From: Valencia hispanica
Lineage: Eukaryota > Chordata > Actinopteri > Cyprinodontiformes > Valenciidae
DNA length: 64,000 bases
NCBI GenBank assembly: GCA_963556495.2
Contig: OY747710.1
Span: 40,125,000-40,188,999, forward strand
Reading direction: 5' to 3'
Shown here: positions 1-10,810 of the stretch, one piece after another
Layout of the letters: each line of letters begins with the position of its first letter
How positions within the stretch are numbered: the first letter of the stretch is position 1
Notes under the pieces: generated by a model
Told to the model about the DNA's origin: nothing
Database searches by the model: none
Seen by the model: only the letters and a program-made list of their open reading frames with translations
Made by a program: the position numbers and the translations under genes

Positions 1-714
1 TGTCTTTGTTGAGAGTGGCGCCCCACTGATGTTCCTAGGCAGCGAGAAAATTGCCTTATTGAAACACGTTGCTTGGAGTGACTATAATGCCATGCTGAGG
101 GCCGGCATTATGCACATGACATATCCGCGACCTTGCAGTGGAAAAACTATGAATATAAAGTAATCAGCGAAGGCACCTACATGTTTCTGTAACATGATAG
201 GTTTGCGTTTTCTTACACCTTTGTCAAATATGATGATTTCATGACTCTAGACAAAGCATTTGTGTCCAAGCGTTCTGCTGCAAAAGAGATTCTTTTTCTT
301 TTGCATCATTGTAAGAATTTCTGTTACTCTATTTTGCGCAGGGACACACTCTAATAATAGTGTGTATTTGTTTTTAAATTAACCGTTTTATTTATTTATT
401 TATTGCAAACTTGCACAACAAAATGTTTGATTCTGCGCACAAGGCCTGGAAGTAATGTCACTAAGCTGCAGTCAGTGCTAGCAGTTTGAATTTAATGGGC
501 CAGGCTATATGTGTGTGTGTATGTGTGTGTGTGTTTTTTTTTCTCTTTTATTGTGTGTGCGTGTGTGAGAGATTTCTTGGGAGCTGTGTAAACAGAAAAT
601 GCTAAGCTACCCCATGAGTGCACTTTCTCGGGGAAGTTAAGAGCTGGGTACACATGTTTATTTCAATTTCAAACAAAATGCAAATGCCATTAAACAAATG
701 GGGCTGAGGCAAAT
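1..714. other. Unique noncoding sequence with a short TG repeat
   Basis: No open frame, repeat family or RNA gene is recognisable here. A TG-rich dinucleotide tract (about 510-533, one interruption) runs into a T-run. The first 350 bases are moderately GC-rich and look unique. They may be the edge of a noncoding element continuing to the left, but nothing in the sequence proves this. Confidence 0.5.
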
Positions 715-1075
715 TGGCTTGGAATTTAATATTCAGCGAGTCTATGATATAGGACATCTTGCCACGAGACAGTGGTCTGAAGTATCAGCCGCGTCTTTCA
801 TCCGGCAGGCTCTCTTGAGGATATTTGTAATTAGCATCATTTGCCTAATACTTCAGGTTAATTAGAATATTTAATTGAATAGCTCTAATCTTCTGAGATG
901 ACTATATTATAATCAAATTAGCACCACCACTAGGCTGGCTATTGAACATGGCAGACAGCCTGGCTCCTGGTCTCTTATCTGCTCCATCTCCATAGAGCAT
1001 TCTCACATACTTAATGGTCCATTTGAACTATGCTATCAACATTTGATTATTCCTGAACAACAAAGGCAGCCCCAC
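715..1075. promoter_or_regulatory. Candidate conserved noncoding element A
   Basis: This AT-rich but non-repetitive block carries a dense set of homeodomain-type cores (GTAATTAG near 829 and GTTAATTAG near 858, plus ATTTAATTGAATAG), with no frame of any length. Such composition is typical of vertebrate developmental enhancers in gene deserts. That is family-level knowledge, and conservation itself was not tested. It could simply be AT-rich unique DNA. Confidence 0.4.
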
Positions 1076-1639
1076 AACCACTGGGCATAAAAGAAGAGAT
1101 GATAAAGAAAAGCGCTATGGCTCCCATATGGCAGGTTTGGGGAGAGCACTCGCTCTGTGTGAAGCAAGCCGAGGCAGGCAGCGAGACCATCAGGGAAGGG
1201 ATGCAAGCAACTCTCACTTCCCTCCATCCACCCCTTCATCTAACCGAGATGAGTGTTTGCCAAGATAAGCAGATGAGGGGGACATATGCTTGAGAGTCTC
1301 CAGGAGAACTATCGAGAGAGTTTTAGTAGTTGAACCAGACGAAAGCAGGCCGGTAACCTTGTGTGTTTATACTGGCGCATACAGTAATTACTTGTCTCCG
1401 TTTTCTACCTTTTTATAACGTTAGATGTGCTGCAAAAGTAGATCAATTACTTTATATTATATCCTCGGATTGTTATTTATCTGCGCTCATGTGGTACAAG
1501 AAAGGTTTTATATTGATTAATGCGCATAAACTTGATTACATTGAAAATCAATCATCTCGGATTTATTGGAGTCGAAAAGTGCTTCACTCGTACAATACAC
1601 ATAATTGGCCTCACTAAGCCAAAAACAAACTAATGAAAA
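1076..1639. other. Unique noncoding sequence
   Basis: Only short chance reading frames occur, the longest being 84 codons at 1363-1617 with no recognisable domain. No repeat family is recognised. The block separates two regulatory-looking blocks and may belong to the same element cluster. Confidence 0.45.
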
Positions 1640-2400
1640 GCTAAATATTACAGTGCGTTCAATTGCGACAAACAGATGGCAGCTAAATTAAAAGAAATTA
1701 CATATACATTATCTCTGCTTTATGGCTGCACTCTAATTGAGGCGATTATAACTCCTACCTTTCCAGTCTATAATGAAGTGAATTAATTCATTCAGATCGA
1801 AACGTGTTACAATTGTACGCGCCAGTATTTGTGTTTAGCATCTCAAGAGATAATTTTTGACAGTGCCATATGTTTCACGGGCAATATTTCTTCTCGGTTG
1901 GGTTTTATTAGATCATTTTATTTGTCCCTGCGCCGATTCCTTTATACATCTGCAAATGAAGCCTTGTTGCAAATAGGTAGCCATATGCCGCGAGGATGCA
2001 GGGTATAGGCAAACGAATTTTCCTTAGGCTTCCCTTTAATTTGTTTTCCCGGCCTCGTTTTCGCTGTATTGCTGCTTATTGGGCGCCGTGGCTGTATTAA
2101 ATTGATAATGAATTAAATGTATCATCAGTCCAACTCTTATTTCAGTGGAGGCGCTGAACATTTGCCACTAGGAAAAATGAAAACATAATTGTATTCTCAG
2201 TCTTCTCAATTTCACACATTGCTGGAAATTACAAAGGGAACATGGCAGATAATCAGGGGCCTTTTAAACACATACACAACAATAAAGCCGAGAATTACAG
2301 CATTTTTGCAGTCATGTATGCTGGTGCACTTTTAAGTAATTGCAATCATTTTTAGTCTCATACGCATTATCTCTTCCTGTATTTATGAAACTTTTCTTGT
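1640..2400. promoter_or_regulatory. Candidate conserved noncoding element B (long)
   Basis: About 760 bp of unique sequence has no transposon signature and no open frame. Visible words include an E-box CAGATG near 1673, a GAATTAATTC homeodomain-type palindrome near 1780, AATTGAGG/AATTAAAT-type cores and several ATTTGCAT-like octamers. The balanced composition with islands of CG dinucleotides (for example near 1985 and 2080) stands out from the surrounding AT-rich debris. I infer an enhancer-like conserved element; alignment to other vertebrates would decide it. Confidence 0.45.
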
Positions 2401-2549
2401 CCTACTATGTTTTATCTTTTGACTATGAATTCAATTAACTTAAAGGTGCTGTCTTGGGGTTTGTTTTCTTGGCACATATGTTATCTAAAGTACATTCTAC
2501 TTGGGTTCAAGTGTGGAGAAAATAAGCTCTGTCAACAGAGCAACTTTTA

Positions 2550-2790
2550 GTCCAGAAAAGTGGTGGCAGCATCATGCTGTGGGGATGCTTTTACCTCAAC
2601 AGGGACAGTAAAACTGTTCCAAAAGTTAAAACAAGCTAAATTTAGGGTAATCCTAGTAGAAACCCTATTAGAGATTCCTTTACCAGTAGGACAGCAACCC
2701 TAAACATAGATCCAGAACTGCAATGCTATGCTTTAGGTCAAAGCCCAATCAAACTCCAGACCTAAATCTGTGGAAAACAGGTTTGTTTTT
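2550..2790 (+). mobile_element. Tc1/mariner transposase remnant
   Basis: The plus strand encodes a decayed piece of a Tc1-type DD34E transposase. The block reading GGSIMLWGCF (from about 2563) is the signature that follows the first catalytic Asp in this family, and a QTPDLNLW-like block near 2750 corresponds to the SPDLNPIENLW motif around the catalytic Glu. The reading frame is broken and both terminal inverted repeats are missing, so this is an old fragment. Confidence 0.8.
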
Positions 2791-2974
2791 TGCAGATTAA
2801 ACACCTGAATAAATAGTTCTTTAGCGTAGTAGCTTTTAGTTTGAATTATCTTTTAATTTCTTACACAATTCAGAAACCCTGCAAGAGATTTGAAAATACT
2901 GTACACATTAGATCATTTTGAACTCTACCAGCTACTCCACAGAATCATGTAAAAAATATTATAATCACGACATT

Positions 2975-3486
2975 TTTGGCCACACGTTGGGCGCCGAAAA
3001 TGTCATGGAAAAAATTATCTATTAACAACTATGAGTTGATTCCTTCTGTAGTTCAACAGTTTTAATCCACCTTGTTAATTAACAAGGAAATTATCATACA
3101 CAGCTTTTTGCATAAACTGACCTCCTCCCTCAAAACTAAACAATCACTATATAGTATTTAGTAATCAAAGATTATTCTGTCCAGTACTTCCCCTTCTGTT
3201 CTAGTGTCCTCTCCCTGCAAGGCTGGTCCAGGTCACCCTGATAGTAATGATAGAGGAGCGTGAAGCAGTCCCACCAGGTCAAAATGTCCCGAAGATATCT
3301 GTTCTGATGTCTATAGAATGGTGATCTGACACATATCATTCTTTCCTCTGGCTGCTGAAAGAGGAGTAGTCTCCCCTGATCTCTCCTGATATCCTGTTTC
3401 CTTGCCTTGTTTTTTTTCCATTGCTTTTTTCTTAGTTACTTTATATACCCAGCCTTTGGAGTTACTGTATTTGACCAAATTTCTTT
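2975..3486 (-). mobile_element. Candidate solo LTR with tRNA-Lys-type primer-binding site
   Basis: Read on the minus strand, GGCGCCCAACGTG (about 2983-2996) matches the start of the primer-binding site complementary to the 3' end of tRNA-Lys(CUU) used by some LTR retroelements. Just before it on that strand lies a terminus ending CCATGACA (3001-3008). Further into the putative LTR are an ATTAAA polyadenylation-like signal (about 3060) and a TATATAAAG box (about 3437-3446), in the order expected of an LTR. No gag or pol remains. The LTR start is not seen because the neighbouring L2 fragment begins near 3487. The primer site has one or more mismatches and is not directly abutted to the terminus, so this is tentative. 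Confidence 0.35.
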
Positions 3487-5060
3487 AATCAAGTTTTGCT
3501 GGTACTTTTGGACCTCAGCATTTGACACTGTTGACCATGATATATTATTGAGACTGGAGAGATTGGTTTGGACTCTGTGATACAGTACTTGGCTGGTTTA
3601 AATCTTAATTTAAGAACAGGAACTTCTTTGTGTCAATATGCAATTCATCAAAACAAACAAAAATCACATGTGGGGTGATCCAGGGCTCCATCCCAGGGCC
3701 CCTCCCATTTAATATCTACATGCTCCCGCTAACAGAAATTATAATGGTGCGTTCCATTTACCTTAGAAGTCGGAGCCCGGTTTGACGTTACACCCAAGTA
3801 AACAGCGTTCCTGTAATGTAGTCGAATAAGTCGGGATTCCAATATTGCAAGGCCCAGGTACCCATTGTTGGTAGTACCTCTTATAAACTTCATCATAAGC
3901 TGTACTTTTCATATGCAAACACCACTTTTACTTTAGGTTAGATATTGCAGGCTCTACATGTAACGTCGATTTTAGAAGCACTCTTACAAGTGTGTCTTGT
4001 AAAATACACGTTTCCACCACAGCTTACTGTTGTTGACACAATGAGTGGCCATATTGAAAGTCAAACTCGGAGCAAAAGAAAATCTCCAACTCTCCAAGTG
4101 GGAAGTCTGACTTTGGAGGGCGTTCCAGTTGATTTTTTCCACTCAGAAGTCGGAATTTCCACGTTTCGACTGTAAATGGAACGCACCAGAACAACGAGTA
4201 AGAGTAGTTAACATAACTATGCATATGATACTCAGCTCTACATTACAATGTCTCCACGTGACTTTGAACCCATCCAAACCCTAAGCAAATGCATTGAGCA
4301 AATCAACAGATGGAAGTGACATAATTTCCTCCTGGTGAATAGAAACAAAACTGAAGTAATTATTTTTGGACCTAAAGAGGAACAATCTAGAGTCAACACA
4401 CAGCTTTGGTTAATACAGCTAGAAACTACTGATCTGCCCCAAACTCTAGGTGTAGTAATAGACTCAGACCTGAACCTCCAGGGTCACATAAAAGCAATTA
4501 CAAGGCCAGCTTTCTATCACCTGAAGAACATTTCTAGAATTAAAGGACTGATGTCACAACAGGACCTCAAAAAACTCATCCATGCATTTATATTTTAGTC
4601 GGATTAATTAAAGCAACAGTGTCTTCACAGGTCTGCCTTAAAAGTCAATTAGACTGCTGCAGCTGATCCTGAATGCTGCTGCTCCCTAAAACCAGGAAAT
4701 TAGAGCATATCACCCCAGTTCTAAAGTCCTTACACAAGCTCCCTGTAGCTCAGAGGATATAATTCAAAATGCCTTTACTAGTTTATAAATCATTGAATGG
4801 CTTAGCACCAAAGTATCTTGAATATCTACTGTCACCATACCAAGCCCTAGACTACTCAGGTCTAACTCTAGTCTACTAATCATCCCTAGAATTAGAACCA
4901 AACATGTAGAAGCAGCTTTCAGTTTCTATGCTCCCCTTATCTGGAACGAACTTCCAGACCACTCCAGAGCTGCTGAAACACTTAGTTCCTTTAAATCAAA
5001 GCTAAAAACCCATCTGTTTAGAGCTGCCTTTTGAATAAGTGATAATTAATTGCTTTAATG
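3487..5060 (+). pseudogene. L2-clade LINE reverse-transcriptase pseudogene, split by an inserted element
   Basis: Translated pieces in order match an L2 (Maui-like) fish LINE: a LLDLSAFDTVDHDIL block near 3505-3540, a GVIQGSIPGPL block near 3675, the catalytic region near 4220, a KTEVIIFGP block near 4345, LGVVIDSDL near 4445, and the C-terminal LWNELPDHSRAAE-like block near 4940. The catalytic YADD box reads YAYD, so an essential Asp is lost, and there are several frameshifts. A 444-bp inverted-repeat element (3745-4188) interrupts the frame between the GSI and YADD motifs. The 5' part of the LINE is absent, as is usual for truncated insertions. Confidence 0.85.
3745..4188. mobile_element. 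MITE with perfect 16-bp terminal inverted repeats
   Basis: The block starts with TGGTGCGTTCCATTTA and ends with its exact reverse complement. It interrupts an L2 frame, which shows that it is an insertion. Subterminal AGAAGTCGGA occurs near both ends (about 3766 and 4146) as a direct repeat. There is no transposase frame, so it is non-autonomous. No target duplication is obvious, so the superfamily (hAT- or Harbinger-like) is not assigned. Confidence 0.75.
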
Positions 5061-6360
5061 TGATATGTTTTAATGTGTCATATGTTATCTGTCTCTAATG
5101 TTCTGTTTTATGCTTTTACTGTTGTTGTTTTTTTTTTTTTTCTGCTTTTGATTTTATACCCTAATCACCCAAAACACCTTAAATTGCATTGGAGTGTGCT
5201 ATACTTGCCTTGCCATATCTTTCATGTTTGTTCATCTGGGATGAGAAAATGCAGTAACTAATGCAGTCACAAAGAGATTATTTGTATAATTTCCACATCA
5301 CCCACCAAAAGTAAGAGTCTTGTACCTTTATTATTAAAAATGAAAAATGTACTACTTAACTGACTTTCTGTGGAAAGCTTTCAGTGGTTTATTTGTGACC
5401 AAATTTTCCAACTCTATAAAGCAGGTCCAACCTGTTTTCTCACTGCAGTTTTTGAGTCAGACCCCCTGGGGGTTTTAAATTGCAACATAACTAATGCAGA
5501 GCTGAGAGGCAAATGGTGTCTAAGCAGCTATTGTGCATTTTTGCCATAATGTTATTTTACAAACAGTGGCACAGTGATTGGCACATCTCTTTAGCTGAGG
5601 AGGGAATTGGTTCCACAGCTTGTTGGGGGAGGCAGTCAATTAAATCATTTACAAACGCTCCATTGGAGTGCCTTGAATAACCGACAATAAGGACTGAAAT
5701 TGTTGTGTGCCTCTCTGTCTGAGGAGCAGTCAGTTCTTATTAGGTTGTTCGAAGTGTGTCAAGATCTCGGAAATGTTTTTATTCTTATAGTTTGTTACCT
5801 AAAAACTAACAATCGGGTTAATAGTGCAACGCTTCTAATAAACTTCTCTTTTTTATTTGCTGTCACGGAATAATACGATGAAAAATACACACACATGCTG
5901 CGTGTACTTGCCCGACTATACAACATAATTAGAAGGTTCAACATGTTTATCTAAAGCTGTTGGGGTTCTGATGATTCCCACAAAAATGCTATGTTCCCAT
6001 AAAAATTTCAATTATAGATTATAGCAGGGTGATTGAAGATGATTAAAGTCGAGCAAGTTATATGAAATACTTAATTATGTCGAACTTGTGACAGTATTAT
6101 TTGGGAAGTGTGGTATGGTTAGTTGAGATGTTCACTCTTGGTTTGAAAAGTCTTGATGCCACATGTTTTGATATTAAATCTGACAGGGTGCAAGCATCAA
6201 ACAGATAGGACTTCATTCATTGAACCTTATTTATTTTATGCTAAATCATATCAAGACTAAACTTTTCTTATTTTCAGGTAAATTAGGGTTACCAAAATGA
6301 TTTGTTTTCACAAAATGACAAAAAAAATTGAAATACATTTTTTATCACTTTCTCTAAAGC
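5061..6360. other. Unique noncoding sequence with a regulatory-looking core
   Basis: A T-run at about 5128-5141 and AT-rich sequence follow the L2 fragment and may include the rest of its 3' end. The part at about 5440-5860 is unique and better balanced in composition, with a CAATTAAATCATTTAC word near 5637, and resembles the other candidate conserved blocks. No genes or RNA genes are seen. Confidence 0.4.
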
Positions 6361-7409
6361 TGGTTTGTGGAATTTGCTGTGAGTGCTGCCACCATGTAGT
6401 CGTTAGAGGGACTGCAGTCAGCAAAATGCGCACTTCAAGCACGTTCATTCGTGCGTGACGCCTGATTCACACAGAGTACAGTCCGGACTCAGTACAACTT
6501 CCGCAAAGATCAAAAAACATTTTGTCCATTCAGAGTATTCTCACCAGGTGCGGTGCGGATTTGGAGCTCTGGAAAGTTTCCGCATGGAGTCTATTCTTTC
6601 CAGACACCACATGTGAAGTTAAATAAATTACATGAGCAAGACAGGAAGTGAGAAGTGGGTCAGTGAGGTACATCCGGTTTATTTCAAAATAAAACCTATG
6701 GTGCTTTTTTTTCATGGCTTTTTTAATTATTATTATTGACAGGGATATCATTTCACAGTGTATGATAGTTCACGTTATTTTTACAATTATATATTTAAAC
6801 ACACAAACTGCAGTCTGTATGAATAGCAGTCCGTCCGGAAGCCGTCCGGAAGCCGTCCGGAAGCCGTCCGGACGTGTCTGCTCCGTACGGACGTGAGCCG
6901 CCTGCAGGAGCGAAACGCCTCACCACTCACTTCTCTTCTAATGTTACGGACAATATGTTTACAGACGAAGTAATAGGGGCTACCATTCTTCATGTTTGAT
7001 TTGATAATGTTTTAGAGTAAACTGTGTTTGACTCGCGTTCTAAAACACAGCCTCCACGTGGGTACGTATGTTCGTCATTACGTCTCAAGTGCCCCCTGGC
7101 TGCTTGGACCCATATCTCCTCAAAATTAATGGAATTGCAACCCATACATGCCACAGGGGCAAAAGGTACTAGAGTCAATCGTTTCGTCAGTATATGAAAA
7201 AACTGACTTTAGATTACAACAATGGCTTTATTTTAACAGATATATTACATAATGCAGCTTTAATGTCAGAAGAGTACAAATGCAAATATCACTTTGTTTT
7301 AAAGAATTTAGGAAAACCCAGATGATGATCCCACGGCTTTGTGAGGTATGATAGATTAATTCACTACATTTGTGTTAACTTGAAACACACCTCATGATAT
7401 GTTTTACAG
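6361..7409. other. Noncoding sequence, probably old repeat debris
   Basis: The segment has CpG-containing, GC-variable sequence unlike the surrounding AT-rich DNA, including a short tandem array listed separately. Small open frames occur on both strands but none resembles a known domain. It may hold a decayed DNA transposon, but I could not define its ends. Confidence 0.35.
6831..6872. repeat. 11-bp minisatellite, about 3.8 copies
   Basis: The unit CCGTCCGGAAG is repeated almost perfectly head to tail, the last copy turning into CCGTCCGGACG. Each unit has two CpG sites. It lies inside noncoding sequence and makes a short repetitive peptide in every frame, which should not be taken as coding. 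Confidence 0.9.
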
Positions 7410-8297
7410 CAGAGGTCCCCAACCACCGGGCCCCAGACCGGTACTGGTCTGTGGGTCATTTGGTACCGGGCTGTAAAAAAGGAATACATAATTTCACAGT
7501 ATTTCCTTTTTATTTATTTTCTGGGTCTAAACAATGTTTTATTTAGAAAAATGACCGGATTCTCTCCGCTAAATTCAGCTGTAACTCACTCTTGACGCAC
7601 ATTAAGACGCTTGCGATGATTATGTGATACATCACCGTCAGCTAAAAACAAACCCACAAGCTAGCAAAATGATTAAAGACAGAGGTCTCTGAACAGTTTC
7701 TTTGCAAAAAAGAAAAATTCCAGTGAAGACACAGAAGAAAAGCCTACGACTTCTGAGAAAAATAAAGCTAAATTTAGCAGACAATACCAGAAGTCATACT
7801 TAAAATATGGATTCATCACAACAGGCAATTTTCATGCACCAAGCCTTCACTCCACTCTGCTTAATTTGTGGCTACCAGCTTTCAGCCAAGCCTTTAAAAC
7901 ATCCCCAGATGGGACCTTCTCGTTACAATGAAACAGCCACAAGGCTCCCATTGATTCGGTGTTGGGGTGAATTGTATTTTTTATGCCTTTCATATTTTTT
8001 TGGTAGTAAATCTCATTTTAAAGGCATGTCTAAACGTTACCATAGCAACCAGAGAGCATTAGGGGGCAGACAGGATGTTGCTCATGTTATGATGTTGGCA
8101 CGATGATACGGAGACACTGCTAATGAAGTTAGGAGTACACATTGAATTTACATTTATTATTACAAAATGAAAATAATAATTATGCAGGTTGTATGTTTTA
8201 TTTTCTTGCATTTATCCACCACACATTAAAGGGCTGGTCCATGAAAACATTGTCTAAATTTTAAAACAGTGCACAACAAAAAGGTTGGGGACCACTG
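7410..8297 (+). mobile_element. Non-autonomous hAT element with ZBED-type transposase remnant
   Basis: The ends read CAGAGGTCCCCAACC and GGTTGGGGACCACTG, matching terminal inverted repeats. They are flanked by 8-bp target duplications TTTTACAG (7402-7409) and TTTTATAG (8298-8305), one mismatch apart, as expected for hAT elements. Inside, about 7680-7920 encodes the start of a ZBED-family transposase in broken frames. KFSRQYQKSYLKYGF is followed in another frame by CLICGYQLSAK, the first CxxC of a BED zinc finger. The rest of the transposase, including the catalytic core and dimerisation domain, is deleted. A second, deleted copy lies at about 41190-41527. Confidence 0.9.
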
Positions 8298-8569
8298 TTT
8301 TATAGCCCATGTCAAACACACACCTGCCTAGTTAAAACATTCAATCATATCAGGAATAGAAAAGTCTGGTTCATCATTAGGTACAAGATGTCTGAAGGTG
8401 CATGTTCATCTGTTCAAAACAGGAAAGAACCTCTTGGGGAAATATTAAAGTTACATCTCAAAATATTAGCCAAGACATTTGGGCACAACTTTCTCTTCTA
8501 AATAGACAACGACCATGATACCTCCAAATTTGTTACAAGGTAGTTTAATGGACAACAAAGTCAATAGCT

Positions 8570-9110
8570 GCGTTTACATGGACACAAGTAATCGGATTAA
8601 AAGCTTCATGTAAACACGCCATTCAGAATACTGTGATCCAATCACACTCTTTCGGATCAAGATTTCATTCCGATTGAGATGGCTGGGTTATGCCGATTGT
8701 AAATTCGATCGCTGTTCATGTAAACACTTATTCCGAATGTCGGTCACTACTGCGCATGTCTGTTACGTCATGCATAGACGTACATTACCTCGGCGTAATA
8801 CAATAAAGAGATTCGGATTAGAATTTGACTGTGTACACAACAATAAAGGCTTGTAGATCTAAAACCATGACCAGAAAAAAATAAAAGCACGCTCTTAAGA
8901 ACTTCGTACCGCTCCATTTTAAACACTCGCAGCCATGTTTGTTTCCAGCGGAAGTCTGCAACTTCTTCTTCTACGGCCGTTTCTGGTATTTTAGATCGTT
9001 CTGCGCATGTCAAAATGATTGATTCCGATTGAACGTGTGGCTGGTGTAAACGCTTGTTATATTCAGAATCATTTTTTCAGGGCCCATGTACACAGTCAAA
9101 TTCTAATCTG
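8570..9110. mobile_element. Candidate MITE with internal 22-bp inverted repeat
   Basis: The left edge has GCGTTTACATGGACA and the right edge, reverse-complemented, ACTGTGTACATGGGCC, a weak terminal inverted repeat. Inside, 8816-8837 is an exact 22-bp inverted copy of 9087-9108. Scattered ATGTAAACAC and ATTCCGATT words recur on both strands. No transposase is encoded and I see no clear target duplication, so the exact limits are uncertain. Confidence 0.55.
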
Positions 9111-10452
9111 AAGTGGCCTCAATCCCATAGATCCCTTTGTGTGTGCAAGGCTACAAACCTAAGTTACACCAGTTCTGTCTGGAGGAATGGGTGAAAATTC
9201 CAGTAAACTACTGTGAGAAGCTTATGAAATGATATACAAATTGCTTATCCAAAGTCATACAGATTACTGTACTAAATAATAAAAACATTTTAGTAAACTT
9301 TAAAAATAAAATATAAAATTTATCTTTCTCATTGTTCTGGCATTTAGTAAATAGAAATCATTTTGGTAAATCTAACTGTTCTAAAAAAGGGAACAGTTTT
9401 GTTAATGTCAGATAGTTGTTTTTTTATTTATGCAGTGCATATACATATCTAGTTTTACCTGCATGTCTGAACTAAAGATGTAAAACTAAAATATTGGATT
9501 AAACCAATTAAAAGCAGTGAAGAAAACTAATATTGAGTTGAATCAAAGCAGAATAATCCGAATATTCACAACAAATCCTCCGGATCAAGAGTACAAGCGG
9601 AGAAATCAGCTCAAAGTCAAACCGGAGGCAGGGAGAAAAGAAAGTCTGGTAATCTATATTAGGATTGTTTAAAAAGGCCTGCAATGGCTTACTCGGTGAC
9701 GTCCGAAGCAGTCAGACCCCAGTGTATGGTCAGCAGCGCTTTGATGCTGGGTTTGATGGAGTATGTCAGTCCAATCAGCCCGGCTTCCAGAGTCTGATTG
9801 GGTCTGCCAGCCTGAGAGGCAGCCCTGATATTAGCTCTACGGCCAGCTGACAGCCAGCATAGAGGCCGGCTTACACGACACACAACAACAAAGGCGGCGC
9901 ACTGAAAGGGCACATTTTGTCTGGGCAAGAATAAAAGATAGCTAAAGAAACATTAATAAGAAGAAGATGGTCTTCAAGTGGCAAAAACTAACCTGAGAGA
10001 AAAACACTGAAGTCTTCTCACTTGCTATAACTCTCACATAGAGTACATTGTAGATGTGTTATCTCTCACAACTAAGAATGAAATAGCCACAATTTTCCAA
10101 ATGACAACAGTCAAATTGATCAACATGGTGGAATTTTTCTTACTGCGAAATGCAACTTTTTGTCAATATCAATCATTTTGTATGAACGAGATGGTCTGTC
10201 TGGAATTTGGCAATCTGGGCGTCCTTGTTGATGTCATCGGTCCAGTCTCACCAGATAATATAGGACATAAGCACTTGTGTCCTTGCATATTTTCAAACTG
10301 TAATAACAATACATGGTTAGAAATTCTGAAAAGTAATAGTATAAGTACCTTTTATTCAGTTGACATAGCTGCTCGTAAAGAACAACACATGTTGCAGGTC
10401 AGTTTATTTGAGTGATGAGCACTCTTGTTTTTTTCTTCAGAAAGTAATTTAC
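9111..10452. other. Unique noncoding sequence with a GC-richer block
   Basis: Most of this is AT-rich unique DNA. The stretch at about 9680-9930 is richer in GC. It has a 79-codon minus-strand frame (9689-9928) and a 61-codon plus-strand frame, neither resembling a known protein nor flanked by convincing splice sites. The 119-codon frame at 10056-10415 has no recognisable domain and is probably chance. Confidence 0.4.
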
Positions 10453-10454
10453 CA

Positions 10455-10560
10455 TGTAAAGCAAAAGTATCCAAACCCTTTATAGATTTCCAGAACCTAC
10501 AACCACAAACTTCAATGTATTTTGTGTGCCAGTCCAACAGAAATAAGAACATAAATGTGA
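10455..10560 (+). mobile_element. Tc1/mariner terminal-repeat remnant
   Basis: The run from AAAGTATCCAAACCC through ACAACCACAAACTTCAATG to GCCAGTCCAACAG corresponds to the long inverted repeat of the fish Tc1 family, which has AAAGTATTCATACCCC, then ACAACCACAAACTTCAATG, then ATAGACCAACAC. No transposase follows, so it is a solo end. Confidence 0.7.
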
Positions 10561-10639
10561 CATGGAGGGTATATAATTAAATTCAAATGGAAATTATTCA
10601 TCACTAGTTGTTTAACAGTCTCATCATTTTATGATATAT

Positions 10640-10810
10640 CCTACTTTGCACCATCATCTTTAGTACGATCATCTTCTTTGTTTTGTTCACATTCAAGATA
10701 AGTTGATTGTTCCCACACCATGCCACAAAGCAGTCCACCAGCTCTCTGTTTTCAGCTTCTTGCCCATCTATGATATACCCAACAACTGCAGAGTCATCAG
10801 AGTATTTCTG
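10640..10810 (-). pseudogene. CR1/Rex1-like LINE reverse-transcriptase fragment
   Basis: Fifty-seven uninterrupted minus-strand codons, without a start codon, read through the catalytic palm of a non-LTR reverse transcriptase. A YSDDSAVVGYI box is the equivalent of YADD with both Asp residues kept. It is followed by ELVDCFVAWCGNNQL and LNVNKTKKMIV, the conserved WC..N.L.LN..KTKE block. Upstream and downstream parts of the element are missing or unrecognisable. The clade call (Jockey superfamily, CR1/Rex1-like) is from motif memory. Confidence 0.75.

Noticed and set aside
9689..9928. Coding exon in the GC-richer block
   Set aside because: The 79-codon frame shows no recognised domain and lacks convincing splice sites; an opposite-strand frame overlaps it.
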